DNA from: WVZH01 sp034430425
GTDB taxonomy: Bacteria > Chloroflexota > Anaerolineae > Anaerolineales > E44-bin32
Assembly (NCBI GenBank): GCA_034430425.1
Contig: DAOUEK010000050.1
Coordinates: 1 to 29,727, forward strand
Reading direction: 5' to 3'
DNA length: 29,727 bases
Position 1 is the stretch's first letter. Each line of letters starts with the position of its first letter. A program made the position numbers and the translations under genes. The notes beneath the pieces were generated by a model. It searched no databases. It was given only the letters and a program-made list of their open reading frames with translations, and had not been told where the DNA came from. This document shows positions 23,157 through 29,727 of this stretch, one piece after another.

Positions 23157-25865
23157 ATGCAGATCACCCAGCTGGAACTGCGCAACGTCAAGAGCTACGC
23201 CGACTCGGTGAAAATCGACTTCGCCCCAGGGGTGAACGCCATCTCCGGTCCCAACGGCGCCGGCAAATCGACCCTACTGGAAGCCATCGGCTTCGCCCTC
23301 TTCGACTCGCTGCCCTACAAACAGGATGATTTTCTGCGCCTGGGCCAGAAGCGCGGCGAGGTTGCGGTGCATTTCATCGACGCCCTCGACGAGCGCGAGT
23401 ACGTGCTCACGCGCCCGCTGGGCGGCGGCACGCCTTCGATCACCGACGCTGAGACCGAGCGTAAGCTGGAAGAAGGCAAGCAGGACGTAATAGATTGGCT
23501 CAAGAAACACATGGGCGTGGAACCCGGCGCCGACCTGACCGCCCTGTTCGAAGACGCCATCGGCGTGCCCCAGGGTCTCCTCACGGCCACGTTTCTGGAG
23601 AACGCGCCCGCCCGCAAGAAGAAATTCGACCCCTTGTTGCAGGTTGATGATTACGAGACCGTCTGGCACAAGCTGCTCGAATCTCAACGATATCTACGTG
23701 ACGAGCTGCAAGCGCAAGATCAGCGCATTGCCGGACTGCAGGGCGAGTTGAAACGTCTACCGGATTTAAAGCAGGAGATCGAGCAGCTCGAGAGCGAGAG
23801 CATAAAAACAGAAAAAGACTTCAAAGCAGCCGCCAAGCGTTTGGATGAAGCCTCTGTAAAATTGGCCGCCCTGGAAGCGGACCGCAAGGCCATCGATAAT
23901 GCCACCGGTGCCCTGCGTACCCTCGAAGCCCGAATGGAAGAACTGGCCAAGCAGTACGCCGATGCGTCTGAGGCGGTAAAAGAAGCCGAGACAGCCTGCC
24001 AGGTGCAGGGTGAAACCCTGCCGGCTTTCGAGACTTACGAAGCCGCAGAGCAGGAATTGAAAGCACTCGAGGCGAAACGGGTGGAACGCGATGCCCTGGG
24101 ACAGACGCTGGCCGTCGTGGAGAAGGAACTTGCCCGCTTGGAGACGGAAATCAAGAGCCGGGAATCCACGCTCTCGGAGATCGAGGCGGCTGAAACCGAA
24201 CTGGCCCGTATCCGGCCTGCCGCCGATCGTCAGTCGCAACTCGAGGCCGAATTGCCCCAGGCTCGCCAGGCCAACACGCGCCTGATCTTACTCAACGAGC
24301 AGCTGGAGAAGGAACACACGGCATTCGAAGCCCTGGAAACGCGCCGGGGCGAGATCGAAGTGGGTGTTCAGCGGCGCACCGAACTGGAAGAAGAAATACA
24401 GGGAGTCGCAGAGTCGCTGCGTGATCTCGAAGCGGAGCACGCCGGTCTGCAGGCCGAGTGCGTCGGAGTGGAACGCCAGCGGACACAGATCGTCGAACGG
24501 CTCGGCCTGCTGGAGACTGCCGACGAAGCGATCTGCCCGGTCTGCCGCCAGACTCTGGACGCCGCCCACCGGCAGAAGTTGGACCAGCACTATGCCGAAG
24601 AGCGCGCCGCTCTCGACCAGACGGAAATCCAATCGCGTAAACGGATGGACGAGATTGATAAGGAGATCGGCGGACTGAAGAAGACGGATCAAAAACTGCA
24701 GCGTGAATTGGCCAGCCTGCCGCTGCCCAAGCAGGAAGAGGAGATCAAACGCCAGATCGTACAAGCGCAGACGCAGCTGAAGAAACAGGAGAGCGAAGTC
24801 GACGACTTGCGTCCGGCGCCCGATAATCTGGCGGCCATCGAATCCGAACTCACCGATTTGGGCGATCCGCAATCGCAGGCAAAGGCCTTGCTGATAAAAA
24901 TCGACGCTCGCCCCAAGCTGGAGTCCGATCAAAAGAAAACAAAGAAGGAACTCGATAAAACCGAAAAACAAGCCGCTCAAATCCGGACTCGGCTGGATGA
25001 TTTCGCCGATCTCGATCGGCGCCTGACCGATGCCACTGCGCAGCGCGACGAAAGCACGGCGGAGCACCGGCGCTATCTGGAACATGCTGCGGTGGCAGGA
25101 AGCTATGCAGCACGGGCGGAAAAATTAGAGACCCTGGATGTCGTACTCCAGGAAGGCAAGGCGGAGAAAGCCCGCCTCGCAACCGAATACCAAAAAATCG
25201 ATTCGGGCTACGACCGCGCCGAGCACGAGCGCCTCAAACAGGAACACGAGGCACTCGCCAGGGACCACGCCTCCCTGGAAACACGCCTGGCGCTGAGTAA
25301 GGAACGTCTCGCCGTCCTGCAGGACGAGATTTCAACCCTTCAGGCAAAAGAGACGGAGCTGCAGTCCGCCGGGCAGGCACGCCAGCGCCTGGAAGTGCTG
25401 GCTGAGAGTCTCGATTTCGTGCGTAAAACGGTGCGCCAGGCCGGCCCCTACGTCACGCGCGCATTAGTCCAGGTGATCTCCCTCGAAGCGATGCGCATCT
25501 ACGCTGAGATCATGGGCGATCACACCTTACGTCTGCGCTGGAACGAGGATTACAGCATCACCATCGAGCAGGGCGGCCAGGAACGCGCCTTCGGCCAGCT
25601 CTCCGGCGGCGAGAAGATGGCCGCCGCCCTAGCCGTGCGCCTGGCGCTGCTGCAGGAAATGTCGCAAATCCGCCTGGCCTTCTTCGACGAACCCACCGCT
25701 AATTTGGACGACGAACGCCGTGACAATCTGGCCGAGCAGATCACCCAGATCACCGGCTTCGACCAGCTCTTCGTCATCAGCCACGACGACACCTTCGAGC
25801 GCGAGACGCACCACGTGATCCGCGTGAGCAAGGACGGCGGCAGCAGCCGGGTGGAGGCGGGTTAA
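23157..25865 (+). CDS. sbcC: SbcC/Rad50-like SMC-type ATPase
   Basis: 902 residues. An ATPase head with Walker A GPNGAGKST (31-39) is followed by a long coiled coil (about 180-455), a zinc hook CPVC (460-463), a returning coiled coil (to about 740), and the second head lobe with the signature QLSGGEKMAAALAVRLALL and Walker B LAFFDEPTANLD. The hook dimerises two molecules through one zinc ion; ATP binding closes the heads and gates the SbcD nuclease. Length and arms are nearer to archaeal Rad50 than to the longer enterobacterial SbcC. ATG start with GAGGG upstream, spaced 5 bases from the sbcD stop. Confidence 0.94.
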   Translation: MQITQLELRNVKSYADSVKIDFAPGVNAISGPNGAGKSTLLEAIGFALFDSLPYKQDDFLRLGQKRGEVAVHFIDALDEREYVLTRPLGGGTPSITDAETERKLEEGKQDVIDWLKKHMGVEPGADLTALFEDAIGVPQGLLTATFLENAPARKKKFDPLLQVDDYETVWHKLLESQRYLRDELQAQDQRIAGLQGELKRLPDLKQEIEQLESESIKTEKDFKAAAKRLDEASVKLAALEADRKAIDNATGALRTLEARMEELAKQYADASEAVKEAETACQVQGETLPAFETYEAAEQELKALEAKRVERDALGQTLAVVEKELARLETEIKSRESTLSEIEAAETELARIRPAADRQSQLEAELPQARQANTRLILLNEQLEKEHTAFEALETRRGEIEVGVQRRTELEEEIQGVAESLRDLEAEHAGLQAECVGVERQRTQIVERLGLLETADEAICPVCRQTLDAAHRQKLDQHYAEERAALDQTEIQSRKRMDEIDKEIGGLKKTDQKLQRELASLPLPKQEEEIKRQIVQAQTQLKKQESEVDDLRPAPDNLAAIESELTDLGDPQSQAKALLIKIDARPKLESDQKKTKKELDKTEKQAAQIRTRLDDFADLDRRLTDATAQRDESTAEHRRYLEHAAVAGSYAARAEKLETLDVVLQEGKAEKARLATEYQKIDSGYDRAEHERLKQEHEALARDHASLETRLALSKERLAVLQDEISTLQAKETELQSAGQARQRLEVLAESLDFVRKTVRQAGPYVTRALVQVISLEAMRIYAEIMGDHTLRLRWNEDYSITIEQGGQERAFGQLSGGEKMAAALAVRLALLQEMSQIRLAFFDEPTANLDDERRDNLAEQITQITGFDQLFVISHDDTFERETHHVIRVSKDGGSSRVEAG

Positions 25866-26151
25866 TGCTCGTGCCCGAGAGAATCCTCATCGACCCAACT
25901 AATAAAGCTTCTTTCGGGATTATGGATCGACGGGAATCGTCATTATCCGTACCGCATAATGAACCGCTGACCTTCGCTCCCCTGTTCGAAACGCGGGAAT
26001 GATTGAATATATCGCGGATAAGCAGTGTCACAAAATATCATCGGGGGACGTTACAGGCATATACTCTTCAGCACGTTCTTTAATATTGACGGGGGATTTC
26101 ATTGTGAATAGCTGTATTATTGGAGCACTCATCTAGGAGGAGGATTCAAAG

Positions 26152-28248
26152 ATGACCCTAAAACAATCCATTCGTTTGTGTTTAATTCTTGTGTGTTCAT
26201 TCTTGGCAGCGTCCCTCGCAAGCTGCCGGCCGGCTCCGGATTGTGATGCTCCGGAGTTCCTGGTAACGAAGGAAGTCGACACTAACGATGGCCGCTGCAC
26301 TGCGGACGACTGTTCGCTGCGCGAGGCCATTCAGAACGCCAATTACTGCTCCGGCCCCGATGTCATTCGGCTGCCGTCCGGAATCTACACGCTGTCGATC
26401 ACCGGCACGGACGAAGATGTGTCGCTTAGGGGAGATCTCGACATCTTAGGCGATGTGATCATCATTGGCGAAGGCACACCTGAAATCGACGCCAACGGGA
26501 TCGACCGCGCCTTCGACATCGCCGCTGCTGCAAATGTGACCCTGGAAGGATTGTTGATTCGCGACGGTACGGCGCTGGAAGGCGCCGGAATCCGCAACAA
26601 TGGCGTTCTTCAATTAACGGACGTCGGCGTGTTCAGGAACGAAGCCACCGAAGACGGGGGAGGGATTTACAACCTCGGATCGCTCACGGCAGATCAAGGT
26701 CTGATAACAGAGAACACTGCCCTTAACGGCATCGGAGGAGGTATCTACAACGAGGGGGATGTGCTGCTGACCGATACAATCGTTGCCAACAACATCAACT
26801 ACGGCATCTACAATGAGGGCACATCGCTCGAATTGGTGGACTGCACTGTAGGCTACAACATTGGTGAAGGCATCTCGTCCTTCAAGTCATCACCGCCATC
26901 GGTGCCTGTCACGCTGACAAACACTGAGATCATTGGCAATGAAGGATACGGTTTCTACGGCATCAACGCCGAATTAACCATAACGGGGGGATCGATCAGC
27001 AACAATCAAAACTCCGGCGTTTTCAATCACACAAACCTGACCATGACGGGCACGACCGTGAGCGGGAATAATTCGACCGACGTTGGGGGCGGTCTGTACC
27101 TGGTGAACATCATCTCAGCTACGATCGAGAACAGTACCATCAGCGGCAACAATGCATCAGGCGACGGCGGCGGGATTTACTACTGGGGCTTGGGAGGTAC
27201 GGGCGGTGTGCTCTCGTTGATCAACGTCACCGTGAGCGGAAATACTGCCGGTGGAAATGGGGGAGGCATCATCGTCGCCTCGAATCCGCCCAGCATGATG
27301 GAACTCTACTACGTGACCCTCTCCGGTAATCAGGCAGGCGGATCGGGGCAGGCGATCTACAACAACAGCACGGTGAATCTTCACAATACGATCATCGAGA
27401 GCCCTAATCCGGGGAACTGCGCCGGCAACCCGTCTGAGGTTGTCTCGTTGGGCTACAACATTTCCAGCGACTCAACCTGTCTGAGCGGCGGCACGGATGA
27501 CCTGCCCTCAACGGATCCGTTGTTGGAGCCCCTGGCGGACAATGGCGGCGGTACAATGACGCATGCCTTGGTACTGGGAAGCCCAGCAGTGAACAGCGCG
27601 GATACGGCCAACTGCCCTGCAACCGATCAGCGCGGTATCTCACGCCCAAGTGGTTTTTTTTGTGACCGAGGGGCTTTTGAATTAATTGTGCTTGAAGTGG
27701 CTGAACCGGAAGTGGTCGAACCGTTAGTGACATCAACACCAATACCGATCCATATCAATTTCAACGCCGATGATTACCGCATCGCCCAAGGCGAATGCAC
27801 CATCCTGCGTTGGCAGGTGGACAACGCCACCGAAGTCTTTCTCGAAGGGGAGAATGTCGAAACACTCGGGGCACAGCAGGTATGCCCGTCGAAAACCACG
27901 ACTTACGAGATGCAGGTGCCCTCGCCCGAAGGGGAGCAGGAGGCGAAGGTGACCATTGAAGTCGTGGCGCCACCAGCGGCACCAACCGGCATGCAAATCA
28001 CCAACATGGTTTGCGATCCGGAATACCAGATCACGTTGAAATGGACGGACCAGGCCGACAATGAGACAGGATATCGTTTATATCGTGATGGAACTTTGAT
28101 CGCTACTCTACCGGCTAACTCCACTAGCTACATAGATACACTCTCGGACCAAGCCTTACATACCTACTCTGTGAAAGCTTATAACGAGGCTGGTGCCTCA
28201 ACGAGTATCTCCGTCACGCAGACTGATTTTTGCCATATATATAAGTAG
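26152..28248 (+). CDS. secreted lipoprotein with CSLREA motif, parallel beta-helix and Ig/fibronectin-like tail
   Basis: 698 residues. A lipoprotein signal ends in LASC with Cys25. The CSLREA element (54-59, CSLREAIQNAN) that gives the domain its name follows, then a right-handed beta-helix region (about 95-430) built of repeats like GGGIYN and TISGNNASGDGGGIYY. Next comes a choice-of-anchor-like segment (NSADTANCPATDQRGISRP, CDRGAFEL, about 480-510), an Ig-like domain (about 535-605, LRWQVDNATEVFLEGE) and a fibronectin type III domain (about 608-693). Such proteins are surface-exposed and may bind or cleave polysaccharide, but no catalytic residues can be named. ATG start behind AGGAGGAGG. 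The upstream spacer 25866-26151 shows no gene and only a lone TTGACG (26086-26091). Confidence 0.88.
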   Translation: MTLKQSIRLCLILVCSFLAASLASCRPAPDCDAPEFLVTKEVDTNDGRCTADDCSLREAIQNANYCSGPDVIRLPSGIYTLSITGTDEDVSLRGDLDILGDVIIIGEGTPEIDANGIDRAFDIAAAANVTLEGLLIRDGTALEGAGIRNNGVLQLTDVGVFRNEATEDGGGIYNLGSLTADQGLITENTALNGIGGGIYNEGDVLLTDTIVANNINYGIYNEGTSLELVDCTVGYNIGEGISSFKSSPPSVPVTLTNTEIIGNEGYGFYGINAELTITGGSISNNQNSGVFNHTNLTMTGTTVSGNNSTDVGGGLYLVNIISATIENSTISGNNASGDGGGIYYWGLGGTGGVLSLINVTVSGNTAGGNGGGIIVASNPPSMMELYYVTLSGNQAGGSGQAIYNNSTVNLHNTIIESPNPGNCAGNPSEVVSLGYNISSDSTCLSGGTDDLPSTDPLLEPLADNGGGTMTHALVLGSPAVNSADTANCPATDQRGISRPSGFFCDRGAFELIVLEVAEPEVVEPLVTSTPIPIHINFNADDYRIAQGECTILRWQVDNATEVFLEGENVETLGAQQVCPSKTTTYEMQVPSPEGEQEAKVTIEVVAPPAAPTGMQITNMVCDPEYQITLKWTDQADNETGYRLYRDGTLIATLPANSTSYIDTLSDQALHTYSVKAYNEAGASTSISVTQTDFCHIYK

Positions 28249-28275
28249 CTCGTGCATTTAGTCTACTCTCGCACT

Positions 28276-28304
28276 GGGGCTGTCCCTCAGAGACAGCCCC
28301 TTTT
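28276..28304 (+). terminator. intrinsic terminator of the beta-helix lipoprotein gene
   Basis: A 9-bp stem GGGGCTGTC / GACAGCCCC with a 7-base loop, followed by TTTTCTATTT, 28 bases after the stop codon. Confidence 0.88.
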
Positions 28305-28426
28305 CTATTTCATACGATTCATTCCGGCAGATAATTCCATGCCGCTGAATAGCGGTGAAACACTATCCTCGGTTAAGCAGTTATCACCACAATCAGATAG
28401 ACTTTATCAATCCGGTAGAACAGTTA

Positions 28427-28448
28427 GTGTAAATTATTTTCTGTAAAA
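28427..28448 (+). repeat. left terminal inverted repeat of the IS256-family element
   Basis: Begins GTGTAAATTA and ends TTTTCTGTAAAA. Pairs with the copy at 29702-29723. Confidence 0.75.
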
Positions 28449-28505
28449 GTTAGTAGGTCAAGTGTTATCCTTTCAGAAGTCTGCAAACCCAAGAAAGGAA
28501 TCACC

Positions 28506-29669
28506 ATGACCTACCAAGATGATTGTACCTTACCAAACAATTTCCTGGAACAACTCACCGAACAAGGACTGGAAGGACTGCCAGATCTGATCCGCATTCT
28601 CGTAAACGAAGCCATGCGGATAGAAAGGCAGTCGTATCTGGGAGCTGGTCCTTACGAACGCACACCGGATCGGTGCGGGCGGGCCAATGGATACAAGAAC
28701 AAGACGGTCAAGACCCGACTGGGAGAGATTGACTTTGCCATCCCACAGGTGCGAGAAGGTGGGTTCTACCCCGGAGCACTGGAAAAGGGTTTGCGTAGCG
28801 AACGGGCTTTGATGCTTACGCTGGCAGAGATGTATGTGCAGGGCGTTTCAACCCGCAAGGTGGCGGCGATCACAGAGCAGCTCTGCGGCACGTCGGTCTC
28901 CTCAACCCAGGTTAGCCGGGCGACGTCAATGCTCGATGAAGTCTTGGATGCCTGGCGCAAACGTCCTCTGGGGGAAGTGATCTATCTGTATCTGGATGCC
29001 CGCTACGAGAAGGTACGCATGGATGGTCAGATACGCGATGCAGCGATTTTGATCGCCTGCGGCGTGGGAAAAGCGGGGAAAAGGAAGATTCTCGGCCTTT
29101 CCGTGTCACTGAGCGAAGCAGAAGTGCATTGGAGAGCCTTCCTGAAGGACTTGGTCGATCGGGGAATGCGCGGCGTGCGGTTGGTGACCAGTGACGATCA
29201 TACCGGGTTGGAAGTTGCACGAAAGGCGGTGCTGGAAGGCGTCCCCTGGCAGCGCTGCCAGTTCCACTTGCAGCAGAATGCGAGCAGGTACGTTCCCCGC
29301 AAATCGATGCGCAAGGAGGTGGCGGAAGATATCCGCACGATCTTCAATGCACCCGATCGAGCAACGGCAGAAGCCTATCTATCACAAATGGTGGCAAAGT
29401 ATGCTGATGTCGCTTCAAAGCTGTCGGCCTGGATGGAGGAAAACCTGCCTGAAGGTCTGACGGTATTCTCCTTCCCGAAGATGCACCAAAATCGCCTGCG
29501 CACGACCAATGGTTTGGAGCGTATCAGCCAGGAGATCAAGCGTCGAACACGGGTCGCACGTATCTTTCCCAACGAAGCATCTTGTCTACGGTTGGTGAGT
29601 GCGATCTTGATGGAGACCAGCGAGGAGTGGGAAACGGGAAGAGTATATCTGAGTATAGAAGATGATTGA
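28506..29669 (+). CDS. IS256-family (mutator-type) DDE transposase
   Basis: 387 residues, full length for the family. The catalytic triad can be placed at Asp164 (YLYLDARYEKVR), Asp230 or Asp231 (LVTSDDHTGL) and Glu338 (TNGLERISQEIKRRTRVARI). The CxxH element (Cys251, His254 in QRCQFHLQQN) lies between the second Asp and the Glu as expected. The N-terminal part has the usual zinc-free DNA-binding region. ATG start behind AAAGGA. No internal stop or frameshift, so the element may still be active. Confidence 0.95.
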   Translation: MTYQDDCTLPNNFLEQLTEQGLEGLPDLIRILVNEAMRIERQSYLGAGPYERTPDRCGRANGYKNKTVKTRLGEIDFAIPQVREGGFYPGALEKGLRSERALMLTLAEMYVQGVSTRKVAAITEQLCGTSVSSTQVSRATSMLDEVLDAWRKRPLGEVIYLYLDARYEKVRMDGQIRDAAILIACGVGKAGKRKILGLSVSLSEAEVHWRAFLKDLVDRGMRGVRLVTSDDHTGLEVARKAVLEGVPWQRCQFHLQQNASRYVPRKSMRKEVAEDIRTIFNAPDRATAEAYLSQMVAKYADVASKLSAWMEENLPEGLTVFSFPKMHQNRLRTTNGLERISQEIKRRTRVARIFPNEASCLRLVSAILMETSEEWETGRVYLSIEDD

Positions 29670-29701
29670 TCGGGCAGATCGTTCTGAGAGGAGCTTGATC
29701 A

Positions 29702-29723
29702 TTTTACAGAAAAGATGTTGCAC
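29702..29723 (-). repeat. right terminal inverted repeat of the IS256-family element
   Basis: Starts TTTTACAGAAAA and ends GTTGCAC, the complement of the left repeat with five mismatches. Four bases of flank remain before the window ends. Confidence 0.75.
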
Positions 29724-29727
29724 AATC

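Larger units (their letters stand above)
28427..29723 (+). mobile_element. IS256-family insertion sequence, apparently complete
   Basis: About 1.3 kb bounded by imperfect 22-bp inverted repeats and carrying one transposase gene. The repeats agree at 17 of 22 positions, with the inner 12 (TTTTCTGTAAAA) identical. The target duplication (8-9 bp in this family) cannot be read because only four bases follow the right end. Confidence 0.85.

Noticed and set aside
21898..25865. SbcD/SbcC pair considered as part of an anti-phage system
   Set aside because: Both proteins have complete housekeeping motifs and no defence-type gene is beside them; ordinary DNA-end repair is the simpler reading.
28252..28446. 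64-residue frame after the beta-helix lipoprotein gene
   Set aside because: It spans the terminator hairpin and the left IS end, and has no ribosome site.

Overview
The window looks like a chromosomal segment of a Chloroflexota bacterium, most likely of the Anaerolineae type. This is an inference from GC-rich coding sequence, long GAF/PAS histidine kinases, a CSLREA-type beta-helix lipoprotein, an ABC ATPase fused to a LytTR domain, and the style of intergenic inverted repeats. No rRNA, tRNA or CRISPR array was seen. About two dozen genes are supported, most of them core or regulatory; the only mobile element is an IS256-family copy at the right edge.

Layout: 1-247 (-) is the start of a membrane protein behind a palindrome-rich promoter. 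477-3572 (+) is a soluble GAF3-PAS2 histidine kinase, convergent with an NAD-dependent epimerase/SDR (3582-4598, -). 4680-8661 (-) is a probable signalling operon read as response regulator, membrane protein, membrane-bound LHD-type histidine kinase. 8826-10748 (+) holds a membrane protein overlapping uppS (undecaprenyl diphosphate synthase), followed by a small membrane-anchored gene that is split by a frameshift. A bidirectional hairpin terminator (10824-10854) separates it from a degV gene (-).

11884-17335 (+) is the most distinctive block: a degenerate ABC ATPase fused to a LytTR DNA-binding domain, an intact ABC ATPase, and three consecutive paralogous ABC-2 permeases. The simplest reading is one export system with its own unusual one-component regulator. 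The regulator has kept its Walker A motif but lost the signature motif and switch histidine, so it looks like a nucleotide-binding sensor and not a transport motor.

17493-19307 holds a previously easy-to-miss 58-residue basic protein (-), a small two-helix membrane protein (+), and a cysteine desulfurase/selenocysteine-lyase-like PLP enzyme (-). 19370-19457 is a long REP-like inverted repeat. It is followed by a WD40-repeat lipoprotein (19612-21561), a second repeat-rich spacer, and an SbcD/SbcC (Mre11/Rad50-like) pair. The right end has a large secreted beta-helix lipoprotein with its terminator, then the complete IS256-family element (28427-29723).
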